A stretch of DNA of 64,000 bases from Rosistilla ulvae. Its GTDB lineage: Bacteria > Planctomycetota > Planctomycetia > Pirellulales > Pirellulaceae. This document shows positions 45,190 to 53,707 of this stretch, piece by piece. Positions within the stretch are counted from its first letter, which is position 1; each line of letters opens with the position of its first letter. The notes beneath the pieces were generated by a model. That model was not told where the DNA came from. It made no database searches and saw only the letters and a program-made list of their open reading frames with translations. Both the position numbers and the translations under genes were made by a program. The stretch spans positions 372,001 through 436,000 of the forward strand of contig NZ_CP036261.1 in NCBI RefSeq assembly GCF_007741475.1. Direction: 5' to 3'.

Positions 45190-45522
45190 GCATTCGATCC
45201 GCTTCGTTTAACCGCGGTGGCAACGCCCCGCGCGTTATAGCGTTGGGCGATGTGTGGCGCGCGGCCCGCTGGGCACGCGGTTAAACGAGAGGGTGCTGGC
45301 GCATTCGATCCGCTTCGTTTAACCGCGGTGGCAACGCCCCGCGCGTTATAGCGTTGGGCGATGTGTGGCGCGCGGCTCGCTGGGCACGCGGTTAAACGAG
45401 AGGGTGCTGGCGCAATCGATCCGCTTCGTTTAACCGCAGTGGCAACGCCCCGCGCGTTATAGCGTTGGCGGGATGTGTGGCGCGCGGCCCGCTGGGCACG
45501 CGGTTAAACGAACAGGTGGGAG
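45190..45522. repeat. Three tandem copies of a 111-bp unit with internal inverted repeats
   Basis: Units begin at 45190, 45301 and 45412 (spacing exactly 111 bp twice) with gcattcgatccgcttcg and end at a gggtgctgg-like border. In each, a 12-bp inverted repeat, cgtttaaccgcg and its complement (45205-45216 and 45276-45287 in the first copy), frames a GC-rich centre with gcgcgttatagcgttggg. Copies are nearly identical, indicating recent duplication. The array fills almost the whole gap between two convergent genes. Confidence 0.9.
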
Positions 45523-45540
45523 CCGGGTTCGGGTTGGCGG

Positions 45541-46245
45541 CTAGGTGCGGTTGTTTTCTTCTTTGACGATCTGGCCGTCTTGGAAATGCAGGGTCCGCTC
45601 GGCGTGCGCGGCGACGTCGGCGCTGTGGGTGACCATCACCAGCGTGACCCCTTCGGTCTCGTGCAGGTTCGCGAAGATCGCCAGGATCTCTTCGGTGGTG
45701 CGACTGTCCAGGTTGCCTGTCGGTTCGTCGGCAAAGATCAACTTTGGTTCGTTGGCTAGCGAACGAGCGATCGCCACGCGTTGCCTTTCACCGACACTCA
45801 GCCGCATCGGCAAGTGGTTCGCGCGATGCCCGATGCCGACGCGTTCCAGCAGGTCGTGGGCTCGCTGGTGCTTTTCCGCCGACGATCGCGGCGGGCCTTC
45901 GAACATCGGAACTTGGACGTTCTCGATCGCCGTAAGCGTTGGCAGTAGGTAGAAGGATTGAAAGACAAAACCGAGTTCCAGGGCTCGGAATCTGTCGAGC
46001 GATCCATGTTGGGTCAGCGGTTTGCCACGGTAGAGGACTTCGCCCGAGGTCGGCACGTCCATCCCGCTGAGCGTGCACAGCAGCGTGCTCTTGCCGCTGC
46101 CGCTGGTTCCCATGATCGCGACGTATTCGCCTTGGAAGATCTCCACATCGACGCCGCGGAGGGCTTCGACATTCCCGTTGGGATAGACTTTTCGCAGTCC
46201 CTTGCATTGCAGCAGTGGTTGCGTTTGTTCGTTGGTTTTATTCAT
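45541..46245 (-). CDS. ABC transporter ATPase, MacB/LolD type
   Basis: 234 residues from ATG 46245. Walker A GTSGSGKST, Q-loop FVFQSFYLLP, signature LSVGERQR (in place of LSGGQ), Walker B LIFADEP and H-loop VMVTHS are all present. This subfamily powers mechanotransmission by MacB/LolCDE-like permeases rather than direct transport. It overlaps the end of the permease gene by 8 bp, so the two form one operon with the permease first. Confidence 0.94.
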   Translation of the reverse strand: MNKTNEQTQPLLQCKGLRKVYPNGNVEALRGVDVEIFQGEYVAIMGTSGSGKSTLLCTLSGMDVPTSGEVLYRGKPLTQHGSLDRFRALELGFVFQSFYLLPTLTAIENVQVPMFEGPPRSSAEKHQRAHDLLERVGIGHRANHLPMRLSVGERQRVAIARSLANEPKLIFADEPTGNLDSRTTEEILAIFANLHETEGVTLVMVTHSADVAAHAERTLHFQDGQIVKEENNRT

Positions 46246-47392
46246 AGCGTAGGCCCTCCGATGGCAGCAGGCGCGAAGCACGCCAAGCTGGATAGGCGGC
46301 ACCGATCAGGCCGACAAAAAATGCGATCACCATTCCCGAAGCGATCACCCAGGGGGCGATGTGTCCGCTGAGGAAGCCGTTGACTTGCGGCATTTTGGTG
46401 ATGTAGTGGCTGCCGACGATGGCGACACCCGCCCCGAGTGCGGCGCCGAAGATGCTGAGCACAATCGATTCGCCGACGATCATCGCGATCACGCGACCGC
46501 GTCGCCAGCCCATCGCGCGAAGCACGCTGATCTCGCGGATCCGCTCCATCACGCTCATGATCATCGTGTTCAGCATCCCGATCGTGCCGACGCCGACCGC
46601 GATCAGCGACGTGACCCAGGCCATGGCGCGGGTCAGTTTCAGTTGGAAGTTGTCGCGGACGTAATCGTCGGTCGAAGAGGCGTCTAGGTTCAGACTGTTG
46701 CCATCGGCGTCGTTTAGATTGTCGATCCGCTCGCAGACAGCTTCGATCGCATCGGCATCCGCTTTGATTTCCGGATCGACTTGAACTGAAAAGCCGGTCA
46801 CGCTCCCTTCACGCAACATCAGGTCTTGCAGACGCCGCAGCAGCATGATCGCGGCACCGCGTTTGAGCAATGTCTTGGAGTCGTAGATGCCGACGACGTT
46901 AAACGTCTCGTCTTGGATCTCGATCGGTTGATTGACTTTGGCGTGCATCTTTTCGGCTAACGCTTCGCCCAGCATGACCGCATCGACATCGTCGGGCTCC
47001 AGCGACCGGCCCTCGATGATCTCGATATCGTTGAACGCGAAGGTGCCATGTTTCCAGCCCTGCAGCAGGACGGGGACCTGGTTGTCGTCGATCTCCATCG
47101 CGATCTGTTCCAGCAGGCCTTGGGAGACGGCAGCGACGCCGGGGACTTTGCGGATGTCGTCGGCGACCGCTTCGTTCATGTCGCCAGCGATCTGCAGCAG
47201 CGATCCTTTGGGGGAGATCACGATGTCGGAGCCTTCGTTTTTGAAGGACTGCAGAACGGCGGATTGAAAGTCGTCCGAAACGCCCAGCAGAGCGATCGTG
47301 GTCGCGACGGCGACGGCGATCCCGCACATCGTCAACAGCGATCGAGCTTTGCGACGCAGCAGGTTCTTTAGAATGAAAGTTGCAAAATTCAC
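46238..47392 (-). CDS. ABC transporter permease, MacB/FtsX type
   Basis: 384 residues from GTG 47392 (VNFATFILKNLLRRKARSLL). The layout is typical: one N-terminal membrane helix (about 18-40), a large periplasmic domain (about 45-260) and three C-terminal helices (about 265-375) that form the FtsX domain, with MERIREISVLRAMGWRRG between them. With the ATPase encoded next it should extrude or relocate an envelope substrate such as a lipoprotein or lipid. No adaptor (MacA) gene is adjacent. The substrate is unknown. Confidence 0.92.
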   Translation of the reverse strand: MNFATFILKNLLRRKARSLLTMCGIAVAVATTIALLGVSDDFQSAVLQSFKNEGSDIVISPKGSLLQIAGDMNEAVADDIRKVPGVAAVSQGLLEQIAMEIDDNQVPVLLQGWKHGTFAFNDIEIIEGRSLEPDDVDAVMLGEALAEKMHAKVNQPIEIQDETFNVVGIYDSKTLLKRGAAIMLLRRLQDLMLREGSVTGFSVQVDPEIKADADAIEAVCERIDNLNDADGNSLNLDASSTDDYVRDNFQLKLTRAMAWVTSLIAVGVGTIGMLNTMIMSVMERIREISVLRAMGWRRGRVIAMIVGESIVLSIFGAALGAGVAIVGSHYITKMPQVNGFLSGHIAPWVIASGMVIAFFVGLIGAAYPAWRASRLLPSEGLRYE

Positions 47393-47531
47393 GGTGTGGT
47401 CACAGTTTTGATGGTGAGTTGTGCTTCGTTGGTCGCCTTTCGCTCCGCGAAAGTGTGTTTGCTGCACGCTCTTTCGCGGAGCGAATGGCGACCGTGGGGA
47501 ATCGAATTGCGTGTTGTTTGCGGTGGTAGTG

Positions 47532-48371
47532 TTATCGGCGGGCGAGTTCGGCCAGGAACGATTTCGTTTCGGCGACGATCGCTTTGGGATTTTCTAGCGG
47601 TGCCAAATGGTTGGCCTCGGGGATCACGGCTTGTCGGCAATCGGCAAGCCGTTCGTTTAAAAACTTGCTGGTCGCTTCGAAGGGAGAGTGTTCATCGTAC
47701 AGTGCCAGGACGGGAACGCTAGTTGCCGCGATTCGATCGGCGTCGAGCCCGGCGGTGGCGAAGGTGTCGGTTCCGGCGGAGGTTCCCGACAGGCGAACGA
47801 GACTCGACAGCCAACGCTCACCGATCGGTCCAAGTTGTTCGCGCAGATGCTTTCGCTGACGGTCGTCCCAGCTGCCGACGATCGAGAACAGGTGAGGGAA
47901 ATCGACGACCGGGCCGATGTCGGTGTCGACCTGCAGCAGCGTCTCGCGGAGGCTTGTCCAAACGCTCGCCTGTCCCATGTTCGGTTCCAGCGATTGCAGG
48001 CCGGGGAAATAGGCGTCCGAGAGGATGATTGCGCGGACGCGGTCGGGGTGCAGCGACGCGAGGTGAGTCGCTACGACGCCGCCAAAGCTGTGTCCTAGCA
48101 GAGCTGCCGATTCGATCTGCACATGATCCATCCAACGCAGCAGATCCTCGGCGATCACATCGCTGGTGTAGTCGGCTGGCGTGACGTTGGTCGCACCGTG
48201 GCCGCGCATGTCGACCGCGCTGACACGGTATTCATCGGCCAGGCCTTCCATCACGCCGCCAAACATCCAGATCGACAGGTTGCTGGTGAAGCCATGCAGC
48301 AGCACGATGTCGGCCCCTTCGCCCGATTGTTGGTAGTGGACTTTCAGCGGTGGTAGGTCGGCAAAAGGCAT
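47532..48371 (-). CDS. Alpha/beta hydrolase
   Basis: 279 residues from ATG 48371. It has HGFTSNLSIW (oxyanion region), the nucleophile elbow GHSFGG with Ser95, the acid region LALYDEHSPFEA and the late His in ANHLAPLENP. The reaction is probably hydrolysis of an ester or thioester; the substrate is unknown. It lies 71 bp downstream of an acyl carrier protein gene and 139 bp upstream of the ABC permease in the same direction, so an acyl-chain role is plausible but inferred. Confidence 0.9.
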   Translation of the reverse strand: MPFADLPPLKVHYQQSGEGADIVLLHGFTSNLSIWMFGGVMEGLADEYRVSAVDMRGHGATNVTPADYTSDVIAEDLLRWMDHVQIESAALLGHSFGGVVATHLASLHPDRVRAIILSDAYFPGLQSLEPNMGQASVWTSLRETLLQVDTDIGPVVDFPHLFSIVGSWDDRQRKHLREQLGPIGERWLSSLVRLSGTSAGTDTFATAGLDADRIAATSVPVLALYDEHSPFEATSKFLNERLADCRQAVIPEANHLAPLENPKAIVAETKSFLAELARR

Positions 48372-48442
48372 TTTGGAAGATGCTGGCGCGTCGGAAGGAG
48401 TGGGTTGGAAAAGGGGAGGGGAGAGCGGTCGTCGGCGGCTTC

Positions 48443-48718
48443 CTAAAGGCTGCGGTGCAGGAAGTCGACGAGTTCACCCACCTGGAGATCCTTGACTTGT
48501 TTGGCCGCCAGTTCCGAGAGGAACGGGTTGAAGTCGAGTTTCGTTTGGAAGTGCTCTTCGAGCGTCTCGCCCAATACGACCGCATCGATCGAGGCAAAGC
48601 CGAGGTCTTGGAAAAACATCGTCTGTTCGTCGATCGGGGCATCGTAGGTCTGCCCCTGGAAATCGGAGAGGATCTCTTGCAGTTCGGACAAAATTTCTGG
48701 ACGTGTTTTGGAGGTCAT
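48443..48718 (-). CDS. Acyl carrier protein
   Basis: 91 residues from ATG 48718 (MTSKTRPEILSELQEIL). The phosphopantetheine site is Ser43 in DLGFASIDAVVLGE, where the usual ACP motif is DSL; DLGFASID fits a specialised ACP of the kind found in lipid or secondary-metabolite pathways. It must be modified by a phosphopantetheinyl transferase encoded elsewhere. It follows mnmA by 68 bp and precedes the hydrolase, all on one strand. The main fatty-acid ACP is probably elsewhere. Confidence 0.88.
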   Translation of the reverse strand: MTSKTRPEILSELQEILSDFQGQTYDAPIDEQTMFFQDLGFASIDAVVLGETLEEHFQTKLDFNPFLSELAAKQVKDLQVGELVDFLHRSL

Positions 48719-48786
48719 GGTGGTTGGCGTGAGGCGGTTTGTTTGTCTTGATGTGTGGATGGTTGGCGATCGGAGCGATTCGCCGA

Positions 48787-49926
48787 TTACGGTGCGGAGG
48801 TCGATGTCGAGGAATGGATCCATCCGCCGCCGAGCACTCGGTCGCCATCGTAGATCACCGCAGCTTGGCCTGGAGCCACGCCATCGACAGGTTCGTCGAA
48901 CAGGACCTCGAAACGATCGGTCCCCTGCGGTGTGACTTGTGCGGCTTGCGGCGGGCTGTTGTACCGGATCTGCACGCTGCACGAAAACGTTTCGGCGGGC
49001 GGGTCGATCAACCAGTTGGCTTCGTGAGCGATCAAGCCATCGCGAGCCAAGTCGGCCTTCTGCCCGATCACCACGCGGTGCGTGTCGGGTTCGATGCGGA
49101 CGACGAAGTAGGGTTCGCCCATCGCCACGCCGAGGCCTTTGCGTTGGCCGATCGTAAAGGCTTCGATGCCGGGATGCTCGCCGACGACATCGCCAGCCGT
49201 GGTAACGATCTGCCCGGCGGTGTCGCCGCCGCCGCTGCGGTCGCGCACAAATTGGCCGTGATGTCCGCTGGTGACAAAACAGATCTCCTGGCTGTCCGGT
49301 TTTCCGGCGACTCGCAATCCGATCGCTTCGGCTTGCTGGCGGATCCAAGGTTTGTCGTAACCGCCGACGGGCAACAGCATCCGCGACAGTAAGTGTTTGC
49401 CGATTCCAAACAGCACGTACGATTGGTCCTTGCGATCGTCGACGCCACGCCGCAGCGCGAAACTGCCGTCGGCTTCTTCGGACAATTGAGCGTAGTGGCC
49501 GGTGGCGACGTATTGGGCATCGATGCTGTCGGCGTATTCGAACAGCCGGCCGAACTTGATCCAGTTGTTGCACTGCACGCAGGGATTGGGCGTTCGTCCC
49601 TGGGAGTACTCATCGACAAAATAATCGATGATCCGGCGGAAGTCCTGCTTCAGGTTGAGGGCATAAAAAGGAATCCCCAGCCGATCGGAGACCCGCCGCG
49701 CGTCGGCGGCATCGCTAGCGCTGCAACAACCCTGTTTGTGGTCGGCGCGGCCTTGAACGATCGGCAGTACGGGCGATTCCGAACCGTCGGGAGCGCGGCA
49801 GACCTCGGCTGATTCCTCGCCGTGTCGCATGAAGACGCCGACGACCTCGTGCCCTTGCTGCAACAACAGGTGGGCTGCGACGCTGCTGTCAACGCCTCCG
49901 CTCATCGCTAAAACAACCCGTGCCAA
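48787..49926 (-). CDS. mnmA: tRNA-specific 2-thiouridylase
   Basis: 379 residues from TTG 49926, chosen because AAAAGG lies eight bases upstream; a GTG at 49992 would add 22 residues. The PP-loop SGGVDSSVAAHLL binds ATP. Catalytic Cys residues are in TPNPCVQCN and in DSQEICFV. It makes 2-thiouridine at position 34 of tRNA for Lys, Glu and Gln. An insert after VFMRHGEESAEVCR, with GRADHKQGCCSASDA (core KQGCCS), is partly family-typical. It is divergent from prfB across 178 bp. Confidence 0.96.
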   Translation of the reverse strand: MARVVLAMSGGVDSSVAAHLLLQQGHEVVGVFMRHGEESAEVCRAPDGSESPVLPIVQGRADHKQGCCSASDAADARRVSDRLGIPFYALNLKQDFRRIIDYFVDEYSQGRTPNPCVQCNNWIKFGRLFEYADSIDAQYVATGHYAQLSEEADGSFALRRGVDDRKDQSYVLFGIGKHLLSRMLLPVGGYDKPWIRQQAEAIGLRVAGKPDSQEICFVTSGHHGQFVRDRSGGGDTAGQIVTTAGDVVGEHPGIEAFTIGQRKGLGVAMGEPYFVVRIEPDTHRVVIGQKADLARDGLIAHEANWLIDPPAETFSCSVQIRYNSPPQAAQVTPQGTDRFEVLFDEPVDGVAPGQAAVIYDGDRVLGGGWIHSSTSTSAP

Positions 49927-50014
49927 TGCAGTTACCTTTTCGTTTGTGTCTGTCGTGTGTGTGCTGGACCGTATCGCCGCGGCCGGACCCACTGTGCTTG
50001 GACTCGGGGCCGCC

Positions 50015-50020
50015 TATAAT
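50015..50020 (+). promoter_or_regulatory. Possible -10 element of prfB
   Basis: A perfect TATAAT lies 84 bp upstream of the prfB start. No good -35 element is found at 16-18 bp, so the call is weak. Confidence 0.3.
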
Positions 50021-50104
50021 TGGCTGCGCCGCTACTTCTACGTTATTTAGTAGCGTCAACACACGCTTCGTTCATACCCTAATGGTTAACGATTGGAGAG
50101 AGTT

Positions 50105-51212
50105 ATGGAAGGTGATCTAAAACAAAGAGCCGAAGAGATCCGGCAGCGCTTGGTCCAACTTGGAGACTCTCTTTGACTACGCTGGCAAATGTGAACAAGT
50201 GGCGGCGATCGAAAAACGGATGTCCGAGCCGGGGTTTTGGGACGATTCCGAAGCGGCTCAGGCGGTCGTGGTGGAACTCAAGTCACTTAAAAGCGTAATC
50301 GGACCTATCAACAGTTCCAACAAATCCGCAGCCGGATTGGATGAGCTGTTGGAGATGATGGCCGAAGAGCCCGAATTGGAAGCCGACGTGATCGCCGAGG
50401 TGGAGCGTTTAGAGGCGGTTTTGGACGATCTGGAGCTGCGTTCGCTGCTCAACGGACCCAACGATTCGGCCAGCTGCATTCTTTCGATCAATGCTCGCGA
50501 TGGCGGAACCGACGCCAACGATTGGGCCGATATGATGCTGCGGATGTATTCCGCGTGGGCTGTCAAAAACGACTACTCGATCGAATTGTTGGATCGCCAG
50601 GACAACGAACAGGCCGGGATCAATCACGCTGCGATAGCGATCCGCGGGCCGTTGGCGTATGGCTATTTGAAGGGTGAAGAGGGGATGCATCGCTTGGTGC
50701 GGATCAGCCCCTTCAACAGCGAAGGAAAGCGGCAGACAAGTTTTGCAGCGGTTTCGGTCGCGCCGGAGATCGATAGTTCGGTCGAAGTCGAGATCGAAGA
50801 GAAGGATGTCGACGAGGATACCTACCGAGCCAGCGGGGCAGGGGGGCAGCACGTCAATAAGACCGACAGCGCTGTGCGGCTGACTCACCGTCCGACCGGC
50901 GTCGTCGTTCAGTGCCAGAACCAACGCAGCCAGCATCAGAATCGCGCCACCGCGTGGAAGATGTTGCGGGCCAAGTTGGCGCGGATCGAAGAGGAGAGGC
51001 GCGAGCAGGAGGAGCAGTCGAAGTATGCGTCCAAGGCTCGCACCGGTTTCGGGTCGCAGATCCGAAACTACTTCCTGCATCCCGACCAGAGGGTCAAAGA
51101 TGCGCGGACCGGGCACCTGGTCGGAAATTTCCACTCGGTCCTCGACGGCAGTGAATTGCAGTCGTTTTTAGATGCGTTCCTGCAGTTCCGAGCTGCAGAG
51201 AATGCCCGCTAG
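50105..51212 (+). CDS. prfB: Peptide chain release factor 2 with programmed +1 frameshift
   Basis: Coding as 50105-50173 joined to 50175-51212, about 368 residues. The first 23 codons from ATG 50105 (MEGDLKQRAEEIRQRL) end in CTT TGA C at 50171-50177. Skipping one base continues the frame as DYAGKCEQVAAIEKRM, the normal RF2 helix. GGAG lies a few bases before the slip site, as expected of the autoregulatory RF2 shift, where low RF2 lets the ribosome slip instead of terminating at its own TGA. Downstream are the RF2 stop-recognition SPF motif (RISPFNSEGKRQ) and GGQ at 50841-50849. It reads UAA and UGA. Confidence 0.97.
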
Positions 51213-51280
51213 CGGCGGTTTTGAATTCGAGAGATTGGAAAGCTCTTCTGGCAGCTTTCTCGCTCGCTCACCAACGGATC

Positions 51281-51312
51281 GGCGGAAGTGGCGTTTTAAT
51301 ACCACTTCCGCC
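51281..51312 (+). terminator. Rho-independent terminator of prfB
   Basis: A perfect 11-bp stem (ggcggaagtgg 51281-51291 with 51302-51312) and ten-base loop, followed by gagcgttttt. The loop has TTTT and the upstream side is A-poor, so it mainly serves prfB; the convergent TolC-like gene ends 35 bp further on. Confidence 0.85.
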
Positions 51313-51346
51313 GAGCGTTTTTCGCGGGCGTCAGATCAGCGACTTG

Positions 51347-53482
51347 TTAGTAGCTGACCTGTTGGATCATGTTCTGTGATCCGGGGTTCGGCAGCCGCGT
51401 TGGCGAGTGTATCGCTTGCGGCAGCATCGCTGGAATCGGAGCGGTCGACGCTTGGCCGTTCGCTGGTGAATCGAGCGTTGGCATTTCAGCGGGTGTGCTG
51501 ATCACCGGCGTCGGGGCTTCGGGGGCCATCGCCGGAGCGGCTTCCGTGACCGGCATCGACGAGACGCCAGGGGCACTTGGGTCAAACGGTCCACGCGATA
51601 CCGGGCATGGTGCTTCGACGGAATCGGGGTGTGGGCAAGGTCGGAAGAAGCGGCCCTGTTCGCATGCCTCGCGGTAGGCGGGCGAGTGCCAGCCACCTTC
51701 GGACAGGTGAACGTGGTTGTAGGATAGCAGCGTTCCCTTTTGGCGGTGCAAGTCACGCATCGCTAGGTTGTAGGCGACCAGAGTGGCGTAATAATCGCTT
51801 TCGCTGCTGACGACTTGGCGTTGAGCCTGCAACAGGAAGTTGATGTTATCGGCACCGCGACGGTAGCGTTCACGCAGGACTTCCAATTGGCGGCGATCGG
51901 CGATCCAGCGGTTGTAGTTGGTTTTCAACAGCTGGTATTGGCGTTGCACTTCTCGCGATGCATCGGCCAGGTCGTGGCTGACGCGAAGCTCGGTCTCGTT
52001 CATCAACGCTCGCTCTCGCGACAGGTTCAGCTGGGCGTGAGAGATCGCCACGGCAGCTCTGCGTAGTCCGACCGGGAAGGCCAGTTCGAGGCCAGCCTGC
52101 CATTCTTGGAAATCGCCGCCAGCGATCTCGCCGTACATGCTGTCCAGGTAGCTGTCGTCGTCTCCGATCAAGTGATCGCCCAGGCCGCGCCAGCGGTATT
52201 GGCCGAGGAAGTCGAGCCGTGGCTTCTTGTTCAGTTTCGCCGCGGTCAGTTCGAGTTCACGCTTCTTGATGTTCCATTTCTGGCGACGAATCTCGACGCG
52301 TCGCTCCAGACCTTCGTTGAGGATCGTGTTCCAATCGAAGACCACGCGGGCATCGTGTGGGTCGGTCGATGGTTTGATCAGCCGTCCGTCAGCCGCTGGA
52401 AGGCCAAGCATGTATCGCAGCTTTTGTTCCAGCGTGTAGAGGCCGACCTCGCCCGCCAAGCCGTTTTCGACCTGGACTTGGAATTGGTAATACTGCGATC
52501 GCGCTTGAGCTTCTTCGTCGCTACGGCCGGCACCGACGTTCAGTCGCAGTTCTTGATATTGGAACGTTTGCAATGCCGCTTCGCGTCCACGCAGTTGCGC
52601 TTCGAGGTTGCGGTAGGCAAAGTAGAGGTCCCAGTAGGCTTGTTCGACATCGTTGGCCGTTTGGATGACCGCAGCCTCGAAGTCGGTCAGGCTGATGTCG
52701 TTGTTGACCCGCGCGATCAGGACACCGTTGTATTGCCCGATCTGGCTGTTGGGCCCCGCGATCCGGTTGAATTCCGTTCCACGACCCTGCATCAACGGTT
52801 GCCGGTATTCACCTTCAAAGAAGCCAGCGAAGTCGCTGGAGAAGAAACGTCCGGGTGAGTTGGGTCGGTCGTAGATGACGTTGTGTCGAGCGGCAAACGT
52901 CGCACCAGTGGCGGTCGTCTTGCTCAGCTCGGTGTTGTAGTTGGCCAGCGTTTGTTGGAACGCCAAGGGGCGGAAGAAGGCGACCGCACCGGTGGGGTCG
53001 ACGTTCTGCGGTTGGTCGTTCTTCTGCCAGAACAGCTGGCCGGCGAACTGGGCGTCGAAGTCCGACAGTGCCGCTTCGACACCGCCCAGCGGATTCGCTT
53101 CGACAAGCGCCGGGTCGTAGATCGTCGATGTCGCATTGGGGGCGGTGACGACGCTGGCGCCGAGGCTCCGCAGGACGGGCCCCTGGCCGATCGCCATCTG
53201 GATCGCCTGTTCGAGGGTCAGTTCCCAGGACGGCAGTTGGGAAGGATCTTCGAGAGCCAGCGGTTGCGCCGTTGCGTTGGCTGCCGCGCCCGCTGCGTTG
53301 CTTAGCGTCTTGACATCGGGGTACTCGATCCTGGTCGCCACCGAATCGTAATACGACTTGGTCGTATCGTGCGGCCCTGGGGGAAGTTTCCAGTTGGCGA
53401 TGCAGCCGGGCAGCGCACAACCGCTTGCCGCCATGAGCGCCGCCGCGAGAAGTTTCTGCGTGCGTGTTTTGAGTCGAGCCAT
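51347..53482 (-). CDS. TolC-family outer-membrane channel lipoprotein
   Basis: 711 residues from ATG 53482. A signal peptide ends in a lipobox-like AASGC (about residue 22). The TolC-type double repeat of long coiled-coil helices and strands covers about residues 75-580 (for example LTLEQAIQMAIGQGP, ELSLT-like strands and AYWDLYFAYRNLEAQ). A Pro/Ala-rich C-terminal tail of about 110 residues, with PDSVEAPCPVSRGPF, is an addition to the fold. It should form a trimeric outer-membrane exit duct for an efflux or secretion pump; no pump gene is adjacent, though an ABC pair lies 4 kb away. Longer than typical TolC (about 450-500). Confidence 0.9.
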   Translation of the reverse strand: MARLKTRTQKLLAAALMAASGCALPGCIANWKLPPGPHDTTKSYYDSVATRIEYPDVKTLSNAAGAAANATAQPLALEDPSQLPSWELTLEQAIQMAIGQGPVLRSLGASVVTAPNATSTIYDPALVEANPLGGVEAALSDFDAQFAGQLFWQKNDQPQNVDPTGAVAFFRPLAFQQTLANYNTELSKTTATGATFAARHNVIYDRPNSPGRFFSSDFAGFFEGEYRQPLMQGRGTEFNRIAGPNSQIGQYNGVLIARVNNDISLTDFEAAVIQTANDVEQAYWDLYFAYRNLEAQLRGREAALQTFQYQELRLNVGAGRSDEEAQARSQYYQFQVQVENGLAGEVGLYTLEQKLRYMLGLPAADGRLIKPSTDPHDARVVFDWNTILNEGLERRVEIRRQKWNIKKRELELTAAKLNKKPRLDFLGQYRWRGLGDHLIGDDDSYLDSMYGEIAGGDFQEWQAGLELAFPVGLRRAAVAISHAQLNLSRERALMNETELRVSHDLADASREVQRQYQLLKTNYNRWIADRRQLEVLRERYRRGADNINFLLQAQRQVVSSESDYYATLVAYNLAMRDLHRQKGTLLSYNHVHLSEGGWHSPAYREACEQGRFFRPCPHPDSVEAPCPVSRGPFDPSAPGVSSMPVTEAAPAMAPEAPTPVISTPAEMPTLDSPANGQASTAPIPAMLPQAIHSPTRLPNPGSQNMIQQVSY

Positions 53483-53707
53483 GAGTCAATGCTTCTGCTA
53501 GAGTCCAAGAAGTCCGTCATCCCATAAATACGATTGGAATAACGCAGACGTCATCAGGCTTATCGACCGTGGAACCGGACGATCTGGAGCATTGGGCAGA
53601 GAAGTTAGCACGCCAATTTGCAGAGAACTTTAGCTAACCGGCAAACTAGCTTGCGATGCCTCGGTTCAGGTAAACCTTGACGGCATCGCACTTTTGGGGT
53701 GGCGCGA

